Shown: one piece after another, positions 8,893 to 17,123 of the stretch
Numbering within the stretch: the first letter of the stretch is position 1
Layout: each line of letters begins with the position of its first letter
Assembly (NCBI GenBank): GCA_964453155.1
Contig: CAYVQU010000061.1
Span: 1 to 27,225, forward strand
DNA length: 27,225 nucleotides
Source: CAYVQU01 sp964453155
Lineage (GTDB): Bacteria; Chloroflexota; Anaerolineae; Anaerolineales; UBA11858
Reading direction: 5' to 3'
Translations under genes and position numbers: made by a program
The notes under the pieces: generated by a model
What the model saw: only the letters and a program-made list of their open reading frames with translations
What the model was told of the DNA's origin: nothing
Database searches by the model: none

Positions 8893-8911
8893 GACAGTTA
8901 CCGGTACTGTC
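8893..8911. promoter_or_regulatory. palindrome in the kinase 5' leader
   Basis: GACAGT (8893-8898), one T, ACCGGT (itself a palindrome, 8900-8905) and ACTGTC (8906-8911). It lies between the predicted transcription start and the ATG of the kinase. It could be an operator or an RNA hairpin near the ribosome binding site. Confidence 0.45.
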
Positions 8912-8921
8912 TATAACCAGG

Positions 8922-8950
8922 AGAATAACCCGTTTTGAAATAGCTGTCAA
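8922..8950 (-). promoter_or_regulatory. sigma-70-type promoter of the kinase operon
   Basis: On the minus strand a perfect TTGACA (8950-8945), a 17-bp spacer and TATTCT (8927-8922). The start of transcription would be near 8914, about 35 nt before the kinase ATG. Confidence 0.6.
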
Positions 8951-8989
8951 ATGTCCGAATAATGGGATGACAAACCCGCTGAATGCCCG

Positions 8990-8998
8990 TGCTATAAT
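8990..8998 (+). promoter_or_regulatory. extended -10 promoter of the acyl-CoA dehydrogenase
   Basis: TGCTATAAT at 8990-8998 is a consensus -10 with the extended TGn motif. Only a weak -35 (ATGACA, 8967-8972) is seen, with a 20-bp spacer. It points to the acyl-CoA dehydrogenase at 9072 and is divergent from the kinase promoter. Confidence 0.6.
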
Positions 8999-9002
8999 CA
9001 AA

Positions 9003-9044
9003 TTGTTGGTTGGATGGTTTGTGACTAACCAACTAACCAACCAG
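9003..9044. repeat. family E hairpin repeat (TTGGTTGGATGG)
   Basis: The left side contains GTTGGTTGGATGGTTTGT, the right side TAACCAACTAACCAACCAG, forming an imperfect stem. It falls in the predicted 5' leader of the acyl-CoA dehydrogenase, right behind the -10. A second copy at 20908 is interrupted by a MITE-like element. Confidence 0.7.
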
Positions 9045-9071
9045 CTACCATTTCACCCTGAGGAGGCATAA

Positions 9072-10244
9072 ATGACCACTGTAGGCCCCAATTTTTCATT
9101 GAGCGCAGAGCATGAAATGATTTTGCAAGCAGCTCGAGATTTTGCCCGTAAAGAAATCGCCCCGATCGCCGCGGAATTTGACGAAACCGGTGATTTTCCA
9201 AATGAGACGATTAAGAAAATGGGCGAGATGGGATTTATGGGAATCGAAATCCCAGAAGAATACGGTGGGGCCGGGATGGATACCCTGGCTTATGTGCTGG
9301 CCCTCGAAGAAATCTGCAAAGCGGATGCCTCCCATGGCACTATCATGTCGGTCAACAACTCACTCTACAACTATGGGATATTACGCTTCGGTACGGAAGA
9401 ACAGAAACAAAAATTTATGGTGCCGGTCGCGCGGGGTGCGGCCATTGGGGCCTACTCACTGACCGAACCCATGTCTGGCTCCGATGCCGGAACGATGCGC
9501 TGTAGTGCCGTTCGGGATGGGGATGAATATGTTATCAACGGTCGCAAATCTTGGGTAACCAGCGGACCAGTGGCCGATTATGTGGTCTTATTTGCCATGA
9601 CCGATCCCGAGGCCGGACATCGGGGGATCACTGCCTTTCTGATCGATGCCAGCCAACCTGGATTCATTCGCGATAAAAAAGAACCAAAATTAGGGATTCG
9701 GGCTTCAGCCACGAGTGAACTGGTTTTTGAAGATTACCGCTGCCCGGTCGCACACCGCCTCGGCGAGGAAGGTGCAGGTTTCAAAATTGCGATGACGGTT
9801 TTGGATGCTGGCCGGATCGGGATCGCGGCCCAGGGGCTGGGTATCGCCGAAGCGGCCTATGAAGCCAGCCTGGAATACGTCCGCGAGCGCGAGGCCTTTG
9901 GGCAGAAAATCGGCCAATTTCAGGGGATCTCGTTCAAACTGGCCGATATGAAAACCAAAATTGAAGCCTCCCGCTTGTTGATTTATCAGGCTGCGATCGC
10001 CAAAGAGAATGCCAAGAAAACCAAGGCCCGGTTCACCCTGGAAGCCGCGATGGCCAAGCTCTTCGCCTCCGAGACAGCTATGTTCTGTGCCCACGCCGCG
10101 GTTCAAATTCACGGTGGGATGGGCTACTCAAAAGAACTCCCTGTCGAGCGCTATTTCCGAGATGCCAAGATTACTGAAATTTATGAAGGGACCAGCGAAA
10201 TTCAGCGGTTGGTGATCTCGCGACTAGAAACCGGGTTGCGGTAA
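9072..10244 (+). CDS. acyl-CoA dehydrogenase
   Basis: 390 residues, the usual length of a soluble FAD-dependent acyl-CoA dehydrogenase. It introduces the alpha-beta double bond in acyl-CoA and passes electrons to ETF. Visible: the FAD/substrate motif AYSLTEPMSGSDAG at 127-140, the WVTSG segment at 161-165, REREAFGQKIGQFQ at 271-284, QIHGGMGY at 345-352, and the catalytic base E372 in YEGTSEIQR. Resembles the short/branched-chain group, but chain length cannot be fixed. Start supported by a strong GAGGAGG before the ATG. Probably monocistronic: own promoter, and a 354-nt gap follows. Confidence 0.95.
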   Translation: MTTVGPNFSLSAEHEMILQAARDFARKEIAPIAAEFDETGDFPNETIKKMGEMGFMGIEIPEEYGGAGMDTLAYVLALEEICKADASHGTIMSVNNSLYNYGILRFGTEEQKQKFMVPVARGAAIGAYSLTEPMSGSDAGTMRCSAVRDGDEYVINGRKSWVTSGPVADYVVLFAMTDPEAGHRGITAFLIDASQPGFIRDKKEPKLGIRASATSELVFEDYRCPVAHRLGEEGAGFKIAMTVLDAGRIGIAAQGLGIAEAAYEASLEYVREREAFGQKIGQFQGISFKLADMKTKIEASRLLIYQAAIAKENAKKTKARFTLEAAMAKLFASETAMFCAHAAVQIHGGMGYSKELPVERYFRDAKITEIYEGTSEIQRLVISRLETGLR

Positions 10245-10598
10245 ATTCTACAATGGCCAGGAACCCGTTTGCTGTTATTAATCATCTAAAAATAACTTCC
10301 CGCGCAGCTTCATCCTGAGTAGCAGCCACACCCTTCGATACGTGCTTTAAAAACATTACGCCCTACTCAGGATGTGGGATTTCTAGGCCATGTTGACATT
10401 TGGTGTTTCCTCTTTAGAAATGGACAATTTCGAATTTCGTCAATTTCTCTAGCGATTACCTGAAATGTCAACACTACCAAGTCTCCCGAGTAGCAAATCG
10501 AAGCCGTATCCTGAACCCCATCGAAGGGGGTGAAGTGTGATATTTCGGGAACTAATTTTTGGATGTTTACTTAGAGCCGAGTTCCTTGGTTTGTCCTT
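10245..10598. other. 354-nt intergenic region with hairpin repeats
   Basis: Holds a family C repeat (10309-10374), an 11-bp perfect inverted repeat TGTTGACATTT / AAATGTCAACA (10391-10401 and 10463-10473, 61-nt spacer), and a degenerate piece of family C around 10497-10535. No gene is supported. A minus-strand frame across 10449-10901 runs into the next gene and lacks any recognisable domain. Confidence 0.6.
10309..10374. repeat. family C repeat (CATCCTGAGTAG / CTACTCAGGATG)
   Basis: The left end TTCATCCTGAGTAGC and the right end CTACTCAGGATG form the outer stem; an internal CCCTTCGATACG is present. Second copy at 17226-17314 and degenerate remnants near 10497 and 14050. Confidence 0.75.
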
Positions 10599-12779
10599 AT
10601 GACTACTTCCGGAAAAATCTCGTTGTGGCTGACCATTATCAGTCTGGCCATCTTGCTCGATTTGTTGATTTTGCGCGTCTGGCGTCAATACCGAACGTTG
10701 CGAGCAGCTCAAGTGGAAGCAGAATCCAAGATTTCTCCGCGTGCGCTCTGGGGAACTGCAATTCGCACGACCTGGCGTGATGTTTGGTGTAAATTCCCCG
10801 GCGAGCGCCTGGCACGCATCTTTGCTGAACCGCTGGAGAAAAAAGAGAACCCGATCTTGGTTTGGAGCCGCACACATCTTTTTCGCTGGCCTCTGATCCA
10901 CCTGGTCTTGGCGCTGGGGGTCATGTATGCTGGGCAGTTTTTAATGGTCAACTTGCCGAAGGCGCGCGGCTGGGGGCTGGGCATCCTTATCGGCGGGGTG
11001 GTTTTGATCTTTTTCCGTCAGAAATTGACCTTTCTCGAGAAATTTCACTGGACGGATGGCTTCCAAATCGGCTTGGGTTTTCTCATTAGCTTGCCTCTGG
11101 CGATTAACGTCAACAACTGGATGTCGTCTGTGGCCCCCTGGTCACAGATATTCTTGTGGCTAGGCGCGGTTCTCCTGGTTGTTGCCCCAGCTTTCAAGTT
11201 AAAAGCGGTTCCCCTAAACATCGATTGGCCCCCAGTCGGGCCCCTACTGCGCTGGGAAAAATTTTTCCTGGGCGGGTTGCTGGTTGGTTCATTTATGTTG
11301 CGGGTGATCTCGGTTGGAGATATCCCCCGACCCATCGACCCGGACGAAGCCTCCCTGGGGATGTTTTTGATCGATGTTATCGAGGGTCGCTACCGACTGC
11401 CTTTTGGAACCGGCTGGGCCACTCATCCGGGTTTACAGTACTTTTTGATCGCGCCGTTAGTTTCATTCATCCAAAACCCGATTGTCCTGATGAAGATGCC
11501 TTCCGTAATCTTGGGAACCCTGTCTGTGGGGGCGTTTTATTTGGCTGCTCGGACTGGGGCTGGCCGTCAAGTTGGGGTAACCGCGGCAATCTTGTTGATG
11601 TGTTCGGACGTTGGGATTCATTTTAGCCGCTTGGGGGTCAATAATATTTCCGACAGCCTCTTTGCCACCGGGATGATCGCGGCTTTGTGGCTGGCTGCCA
11701 GTACCGGCCGCCCTCTGGCCTATGTAATGACGGGGGTAGCCATTGGTTTGGGGCAATATCATTATTTTGGTAACCGGGCTTTACCCTTTGTTCTCTTAGC
11801 TACGTTGGCGGTTTGGAGTTTGTTCAATTGGCGCAAATTCTGGCGGGCCTGGCGATTAATTCTTTATATTTTCTTGGTTACCCTGGTCGTTGCTGGTCCC
11901 CTTATCGGGCTGATGTTTCGCGATCCTTATACATTGGATCGTATCCCACGGGTGGCAACGATCTTTACCAAAAAATTTGTGACAGAATCCGATAAAACCG
12001 GCGAATCGGTGGGCAATTTGCGCTGGCAGCAGGTTGAAGACAGCTTTTTGGTGTTTACTGTTGTGCCAGACCGCGGTTCTTTTTACAAGCCCGATCGGGC
12101 GATGCTGCCCTCCATTTTGGCACCATTGTTTTACATCGGCGTTTTAGTGCTCTTCCTTAACTGGAGAAAACCGGTCAGCCAAAGCATTCTTTTGTGGATA
12201 TTGGTTTTTATTACCCTGGGATCCGTCATGATCAACACCGCCGCCACGTTCCAGCGCTTGTTGGGGATGTATCCGGCAGTGCTGTTGGTGGTTGCATTGG
12301 GTTTAGAAGCTAGCGCCGAAGTTGTGACCCAACAGACCGTGTTCAAAAAACTGACAACGAACGGAATCATGGCGATTGTGACTCTCCTGGCGGCAGTGGG
12401 CAGTCTGTATTTCTATTTTTCGGTGTTCCAATACCAAATTGTATGGAAAGTATCCGATCAAGAAGCCGCCGCAATGGTCGCCCGCGAGTATGTAAATTTT
12501 GAAGGTGAGGGAACTTTTGCTTTGCATACCCGCCTGGGTATCGGTGAAGACGGCACGGTCTATCTCCCAATGATGAAGATTGTAGCTGGAAATAATTTTA
12601 TTGGGGATATCTCCCAAATTAACCCCGAGACTGCTGAGCGGCCCATCCGCATCTATTTCTTCTACGACAAATTTGAAGAACTCTCGGATGTCCGCAACCA
12701 ATTCCCCGGTGGTGACATCAAGGGTTATCGCCGCTACGCCGATGGAGAGATCCTTCTCATCCGGTATACGATTCCTTGA
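10599..12779 (+). CDS. GT39/ArnT-like membrane glycosyltransferase
   Basis: 726 residues with more than a dozen hydrophobic segments, beginning with TM1 at about 7-27. The D247-P-D-E-A251 motif in the first large loop, followed by HPGLQYF at about 276-282, is the acidic catalytic signature of the PMT/ArnT superfamily (GT-C fold), which transfers a sugar from a polyprenyl-phosphate donor on the outer face of the membrane. The N-terminal 220 residues, with further membrane segments, precede the usual GT-C start, and the last 110 residues are soluble. Acceptor unknown; cell-envelope or protein glycosylation is likely. No clear Shine-Dalgarno before the ATG, so the start is less sure. Confidence 0.82.
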   Translation: MTTSGKISLWLTIISLAILLDLLILRVWRQYRTLRAAQVEAESKISPRALWGTAIRTTWRDVWCKFPGERLARIFAEPLEKKENPILVWSRTHLFRWPLIHLVLALGVMYAGQFLMVNLPKARGWGLGILIGGVVLIFFRQKLTFLEKFHWTDGFQIGLGFLISLPLAINVNNWMSSVAPWSQIFLWLGAVLLVVAPAFKLKAVPLNIDWPPVGPLLRWEKFFLGGLLVGSFMLRVISVGDIPRPIDPDEASLGMFLIDVIEGRYRLPFGTGWATHPGLQYFLIAPLVSFIQNPIVLMKMPSVILGTLSVGAFYLAARTGAGRQVGVTAAILLMCSDVGIHFSRLGVNNISDSLFATGMIAALWLAASTGRPLAYVMTGVAIGLGQYHYFGNRALPFVLLATLAVWSLFNWRKFWRAWRLILYIFLVTLVVAGPLIGLMFRDPYTLDRIPRVATIFTKKFVTESDKTGESVGNLRWQQVEDSFLVFTVVPDRGSFYKPDRAMLPSILAPLFYIGVLVLFLNWRKPVSQSILLWILVFITLGSVMINTAATFQRLLGMYPAVLLVVALGLEASAEVVTQQTVFKKLTTNGIMAIVTLLAAVGSLYFYFSVFQYQIVWKVSDQEAAAMVAREYVNFEGEGTFALHTRLGIGEDGTVYLPMMKIVAGNNFIGDISQINPETAERPIRIYFFYDKFEELSDVRNQFPGGDIKGYRRYADGEILLIRYTIP

Positions 12780-12794
12780 TGAGGTGAGCGAATA

Positions 12795-12877
12795 TTAACC
12801 GCGGAGATCGCAAAGAGCGCAGAGTCATGGTTGATCGCCCAAAATTCTCTGCGCTCTCAGCGATCTCCGCGGTTTAA
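12795..12877. repeat. family B hairpin repeat (AACCGCGGAGATCGC)
   Basis: Long inverted repeat between the glycosyltransferase and the dehydrogenase. The left arm begins AACCGCGGAGATCGC and ends GAGCGCAGAG; the right arm begins CTCTGCGCTC and ends GCGATCTCCGCGGTT. The arms differ only at a few central positions. Related copies: 25052-25127 and a remnant at 13958-14001. It may end transcription of the glycosyltransferase gene, but has no U-tract. Confidence 0.8.
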
Positions 12878-12922
12878 TCCAACTTCCATTGAAACCTGTG
12901 GAGCACAGGGAGAAAAGTAGAT

Positions 12923-13960
12923 ATGAAAGCCATCCTTTTTCACCAGCACGGGGGTCCTGAAGTTTTAGAATACACCGATTTCCCCACGCCCGAACCCGGC
13001 CCCGGCGAAGTGCTGATCAAACTTGAAGCCGCGGCCCTCAACCGTCTGGATTTATGGGTGCGGGAGGGGTGGCCGGGAATTAAGCTCGAGTATCCTCACA
13101 TCCCTGGAGCAGATGGGGCGGGGAAAGTGATTGCCAAAGGACAAGGTGTTAGGGGGGAAGGTGTAGTGCGGGTTGGCGACCGCGTCGTCATCAACTCTAA
13201 CTTGGGTTGTGGCACCTGTAACTTCTGCCGCGCCGGTCAGGATAATCTTTGCCAGACCTGGCATCTCTTGGGTGAAACAGTGCGCGGTACCTATGCGGAG
13301 TATGTGACTGTTCCAACCCAGCAGGTGTATGCCCTCCCGGAGGGTTTTGATCCCCATATCGCCGCGGGGGCGGCGTTGGTCTATCAGACTGCCTGGCATT
13401 CTTTGATCACGCGTGCCAACCTGAAACCGGGGGAAAAAGTTCTTATCGTTGGGGCCGCCGGGGGCGTGAATACGGCCAGTATCCAAATTGCCAAATTATC
13501 CGGTGCCACCGTGTATGTGATCGGCTCTAGCGCGCAAAAATTGGCCGTGGCTGAATCGCTGGGGGCTGATCATCTCATCGACCGCTCGAAAAGTGAAAAT
13601 TGGGCTAAAACTATCTACCAGCTGACCAACAAACGCGGTGTGGATGTGGTTGTCGATAACGTCGGCACCACTTTTCCCCTGAGTTTTCGGGCCGCGCGTA
13701 AAGGCGGCCGCATCCTGACCGTGGGGAACACCGGCGGTCCCAAGTTCGAGATCGACAACCGCTTTATTTTCGGCAAGCACCTGACCATCATCGGTTCCAC
13801 CATGGGCACCCGCGCCGATTTCACCGCTGTCATGGACTTGGTCGTTGCCGGCAAACTCAAAGTCGCCCGCGACCAAACCTTCCCCCTCCCAGACGCTCGC
13901 GCCGCCCAAGAACGCCTCGCCAGCGGACAAAGCTTGGGTAAGATTACGTTAGAAATTTAA
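12923..13960 (+). CDS. zinc-type medium-chain dehydrogenase/reductase
   Basis: 345 residues, MDR superfamily: GroES-like N-terminal domain and Rossmann domain with VGAAGG at about 174-179. The structural zinc site is complete (C96, C99, C102, C110; C-x2-C-x2-C-x7-C). The catalytic zinc ligands are not: the usual cysteine of the CG(T/S)D region reads NRLDLW and the usual GHE reads GAD (PGADGAG). This pattern is seen in quinone-oxidoreductase-like members, so a zinc-free NADPH-dependent reductase reaction is more likely than classic alcohol oxidation. AGGGAG lies before the ATG. Substrate unknown. Confidence 0.87.
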   Translation: MKAILFHQHGGPEVLEYTDFPTPEPGPGEVLIKLEAAALNRLDLWVREGWPGIKLEYPHIPGADGAGKVIAKGQGVRGEGVVRVGDRVVINSNLGCGTCNFCRAGQDNLCQTWHLLGETVRGTYAEYVTVPTQQVYALPEGFDPHIAAGAALVYQTAWHSLITRANLKPGEKVLIVGAAGGVNTASIQIAKLSGATVYVIGSSAQKLAVAESLGADHLIDRSKSENWAKTIYQLTNKRGVDVVVDNVGTTFPLSFRAARKGGRILTVGNTGGPKFEIDNRFIFGKHLTIIGSTMGTRADFTAVMDLVVAGKLKVARDQTFPLPDARAAQERLASGQSLGKITLEI

Positions 13961-14001
13961 CCGCAGAGAAAACAGATGTAAAACATCGCGTTCTCTGATG
14001 T
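13958..14001. repeat. degenerate family B remnant
   Basis: AACCGCAGAGAA after the dehydrogenase stop and GTTCTCTGATGTT downstream form a decayed version of the family B hairpin. Behind it (14045-14115) lies a decayed family C piece with CACCCTTC and ACTCAGGAT. Nothing else is seen in the 195-nt gap. Confidence 0.45.
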
Positions 14002-14155
14002 TATTTATCCATCTGCTAGTATCTTCGCAAAGAATTCGGTGTGTACCTAGCCGCACCCTTCACTTCGACTTCACTCAGCACAGGCGATACACTTCGTTAC
14101 TCAGGATACTTGTCACATACTCCTTAAGTTTTTATCACCCGCTTCGAAACAATCC

Positions 14156-14623
14156 ATGCCAAACATAAAACCCTCCACTCCCCACTCATCACCCCCCACC
14201 ACCCTCTCAAAACGTCCCTTTTCCGTAACCATCCTAGTCATCACGGTGTTAATCTTCACGTCCCTCAACGCACTGCGAATGATCACCGCTTTCCGGTCGC
14301 AGGCCTTCTTGGCCGAATTACCCTATGCCATTCCGATCGGGTATCTGATTATTACCGGTGCGCTTTGGACGTTGATTGGTTTAGCCTTGGTCAGCGGTTT
14401 GTTTCTTGGCCTGCGCTGGTCAAGTACACTCCTGAAATGGGTAACCGGGTTGTACACGGTTTATTACTGGGTTGAACACCTGTTCGTAACCGAACCCGGA
14501 ACCCTTGTTACCCGCTGGCCTTTTACTCTAGGGCTAAACCTGGCCCTGATGATTCTGGTGTTCGGGGTGCTCTCTCGCCCCAACTCTCGCGAATTTTTGG
14601 CTCGCAGAATCATCGTTGAATAA
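14156..14623 (+). CDS. small four-helix membrane protein
   Basis: 155 residues, not recognised as a named family. Four hydrophobic segments at about 22-42, 57-82, 84-104 and 122-142, with a Pro/Ser/Thr-rich N-terminus (KPSTPHSSPPTT) encoded by a C-rich stretch that may be repeat-derived. No Shine-Dalgarno before the ATG, so the true start may be further in. It ends 26 nt before the first possible start of the carboxyltransferase gene, so it may lie in the same transcript. Probably an inner-membrane protein of unknown role. Confidence 0.6.
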   Translation: MPNIKPSTPHSSPPTTLSKRPFSVTILVITVLIFTSLNALRMITAFRSQAFLAELPYAIPIGYLIITGALWTLIGLALVSGLFLGLRWSSTLLKWVTGLYTVYYWVEHLFVTEPGTLVTRWPFTLGLNLALMILVFGVLSRPNSREFLARRIIVE

Positions 14624-14712
14624 TTTATTTTTTTATAAGGAGATCAGGAATGCAGGAAAATTTCCTGGATTCCTGGTTTCCTTATCATTTTTGCACTTGT
14701 TTGGAGTCATTC

Positions 14713-16263
14713 ATGTCTGATAATCCTAAGATTGATCACCTGCGAGAACTCAAAGCGCAGTCTCGGCAGGGTGGGGGTGAAGCTCGCATTGCGGCCCAGC
14801 ACAATAAAGGCCGTCTGACGGCTCGCGAACGAATCGATTTGCTGTTGGATAAAGGTTCGTTCCGTGAACTGGATCCCTTTGTCACCCATCGCACGACCGA
14901 TTTCGGCCTCGACCAGAAGAAATACCTGGCCGATAGCGTCGTGACCGGCTGGGGGACGATCAATGGCCGGCTGGTGTACATCTTTTCGCAGGACTTCACT
15001 GTCTTCGGGGGCAGCCTGGGCGAAGTCCACTCGGAGAAAATTTGTAAACTGATGGATATGGCCATGAAGAACGGCGCGCCCGTCATCGGGATCAACGATT
15101 CGGGTGGGGCCCGCATTCAAGAGGGAGTCGTATCCCTCGGTGGGTATGCCGACATCTTTTTACGGAATACCTTGGCCTCGGGGGTCGTGCCCCAAATCAG
15201 CGTCATCATGGGGCCCTGTGCAGGAGGCGCAGTTTATTCTCCCGCCCTGACGGATTTCATCTTCATGGTGCGCGGCTCATCCTATATGTTCATCACCGGT
15301 CCGAATGTGGTCAAAACCGTCACCCACGAAGAAGTGACTTTCGAAGAATTAGGCGGTGCCGATGTCCACGCTGAGACCTCCGGGGTTTGCCATGTCGCCG
15401 CCGACTCTGAGCCGGATGCCCTCTATCTGGTGCAGAAAATGCTCAGTTATCTGCCCCAAAACAACATGGAAGACCCGCCCTTCGTGCCCACCGGCGACAA
15501 CCCCCTGCGGATGGAAGACGAACTCGACACCCTCATCCCCGACGATCCCAGCAAGCCCTATGATATGAAAGATGTGGTCACTAAAGTCGTCGATCTTGGC
15601 ACGTTCTACGAAACTCAGGAGAATTTTGCCACCAATATCGTCACCGGTTTCGCCCGGCTGGGCGGCCATAGCGTTGGGATCATCGCCAATCAGCCCGCGG
15701 TTTTGGCCGGAGTGTTAGATATTAACGCCTCCGAAAAGGCTGGCCGCTTTGTCCGCTTCTGCGACTCCTTCAACCTGCCCATATTGACTTTCGTGGATGT
15801 CCCCGGTTTCCTCCCCGGCACCGATCAGGAGCATGCGGGGATTATTCGTTCGGGAGCTAAATTACTGTACGCTTACTGTGAAGCCACTGTTCCCAAGCTG
15901 ACGGTCACCACCCGCAAATCCTACGGCGGAGCCTACTGTGTGATGAGCTCCAAACATATTCGGGGCGATGTCAACCTGGCCTGGCCCAACGCTGAACTGG
16001 CCGTCATGGGGCCCGAAGGTGCGGTCGAAATCGTCTTCCGTAAAGAACTGGCCGCAGCAGCCGACCCGGTCACCCGTAAGGCTGAATTGGTTGCCGAATA
16101 CCGTGAAAAATTCGCGAACCCCTACGTCGCCGCCGCCCGCGGCTATATCGACGACGTCATCGAACCCCGCGAAACCCGCCCCCGGTTGATCAATGCTCTC
16201 GAAATGCTGGCCAACAAACGCGATATGAACCCGGCGAAGAAGCACGGCAACATGCCGCTTTAG
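14713..16263 (+). CDS. acyl-CoA carboxylase carboxyltransferase subunit
   Basis: 516 residues from the ATG at 14713 (GGAG about 9 nt upstream). An in-frame ATG at 14650 with a strong AAGGAG would add 21 residues. Two crotonase-like halves: the first oxyanion region is SGGARIQEG at about 130-138 with GPCAGGAVYSPA at 167-178; the second includes DVPGFLPGTDQE and RKSYGGAYCVMSSKH. It moves the carboxyl group from carboxybiotin to an acyl-CoA, as in propionyl-CoA/acetyl-CoA carboxylases. C409 occupies the GGAY-x-VM position that is Asp in propionyl-CoA carboxylases such as Streptomyces PccB (D422), so propionyl-CoA is not a safe assumption. Partners: the biotin carboxylase at 17359 and the BCCP at 18983. 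Confidence 0.93.
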   Translation: MSDNPKIDHLRELKAQSRQGGGEARIAAQHNKGRLTARERIDLLLDKGSFRELDPFVTHRTTDFGLDQKKYLADSVVTGWGTINGRLVYIFSQDFTVFGGSLGEVHSEKICKLMDMAMKNGAPVIGINDSGGARIQEGVVSLGGYADIFLRNTLASGVVPQISVIMGPCAGGAVYSPALTDFIFMVRGSSYMFITGPNVVKTVTHEEVTFEELGGADVHAETSGVCHVAADSEPDALYLVQKMLSYLPQNNMEDPPFVPTGDNPLRMEDELDTLIPDDPSKPYDMKDVVTKVVDLGTFYETQENFATNIVTGFARLGGHSVGIIANQPAVLAGVLDINASEKAGRFVRFCDSFNLPILTFVDVPGFLPGTDQEHAGIIRSGAKLLYAYCEATVPKLTVTTRKSYGGAYCVMSSKHIRGDVNLAWPNAELAVMGPEGAVEIVFRKELAAAADPVTRKAELVAEYREKFANPYVAAARGYIDDVIEPRETRPRLINALEMLANKRDMNPAKKHGNMPL

Positions 16264-16279
16264 TCAAATAGTTCATAAT

Positions 16280-16351
16280 GGTCTGAAAAGTCTAATTGGT
16301 CTCAAATGTCCGACTTTTTAGACCCCTTAGACCAATCAGACCGATTAGACC
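16280..16351. repeat. family D hairpin repeat (GGTCTGATTGGTCT type)
   Basis: The left arm GGTCTGAAAAGTCTAATTGG begins at 16280; the right arm, ending AGACCGATTAGACC at 16351, is its imperfect inverse. It fills the 92-nt gap between the carboxyltransferase and the hydrolase and abuts the hydrolase ATG. A related GACCAATTAGAC pattern appears inside the lipoprotein gene at 27025-27125. Confidence 0.7.
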
Positions 16352-16355
16352 TCAT

Positions 16356-17123
16356 ATGCTGATCAATAACCGCGACCTCCACATCGAAACCCACGGCCCT
16401 GATGACGGCCCTCACGTCGTGTTTTTGCATCATGGTTTGGGGTCGACGCGCGCTTGGCGGGGTCAGATTTCCGCATTTGTGGATGCCGGTTACCGCGTCA
16501 TCACCTACGATCGCTGGGGCTATGGCCAATCCGAGCCGCGCCCCCAACTTACCGTCCCCAGCTTCGCCGCCGACCTCGCCGATTTAGGAGAAACATTAGA
16601 ACGTTTAAATGTTGAACGTTCAACCCTAATCGGACACAGTGACGGCGGCACCATTGCCCTTTACTACGCCGCCCAAAACCCCGAAAAAGTTGCCGCTCTG
16701 ATTACAATCGCGGCCCACATCTATCTTGAACCCAAGATGGAACCGGGCATTCAGGCCATAAAAACTGCCTTCGAAAACGATTCCCGCTTCCAGGCTGGGA
16801 TGCAACGGGCCCATGGCAAGAAATTTGAATCCGTTTTCTACAATTGGTTTAACGGTTGGCATCAACCAGAAGCTATGGATTGGGATATGCGACCTGCTCT
16901 GACTAAAATCCAGTGCCCAACCCTGGTCATTCAGGGCGAAGAAGACGAACACGCCACTCCACAACATGCGGTCGACATCGCTGAAAACATCCCCGGAGCT
17001 GAATTATGGCTGGTGCCAGGTGCTAAACACATGCTGCCGCAGGAAAATACAGAAGTATTCAATCAACAAACACTTGAGTTTTTAGAGAAGCGTTTTGTAA
17101 AAACTGTGAAACGTGAAGCGTGA
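16356..17123 (+). CDS. alpha/beta hydrolase
   Basis: 255 residues from the ATG at 16356. An upstream ATG at 16296 would add 20 residues read out of the family D repeat (RPLRPIRPIRP) and is rejected. The catalytic triad is visible: nucleophile S95 in GHSDGG, acid D197 in GEEDEH, and H225 in GAKHML; HHG at about 25-27 forms the oxyanion-hole region. Cytosolic esterase/thioesterase-like enzyme; the location between the carboxyltransferase and biotin carboxylase genes suggests an acyl-CoA or ester substrate, but this is only context. No Shine-Dalgarno. The last codons CGT GAA GCG TGA belong to a family F hairpin. Confidence 0.85.
   Translation: MLINNRDLHIETHGPDDGPHVVFLHHGLGSTRAWRGQISAFVDAGYRVITYDRWGYGQSEPRPQLTVPSFAADLADLGETLERLNVERSTLIGHSDGGTIALYYAAQNPEKVAALITIAAHIYLEPKMEPGIQAIKTAFENDSRFQAGMQRAHGKKFESVFYNWFNGWHQPEAMDWDMRPALTKIQCPTLVIQGEEDEHATPQHAVDIAENIPGAELWLVPGAKHMLPQENTEVFNQQTLEFLEKRFVKTVKREA

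Noticed and set aside
9705..10112. 135-residue minus-strand frame inside the acyl-CoA dehydrogenase gene
   Set aside because: Antisense to highly conserved coding sequence and without a recognisable domain or ribosome site.
10449..10901. 150-residue minus-strand frame over the intergenic region and the glycosyltransferase start
   Set aside because: Crosses a decayed repeat and the 5' end of a real gene; composition is shadow-like and no promoter or ribosome site is visible.
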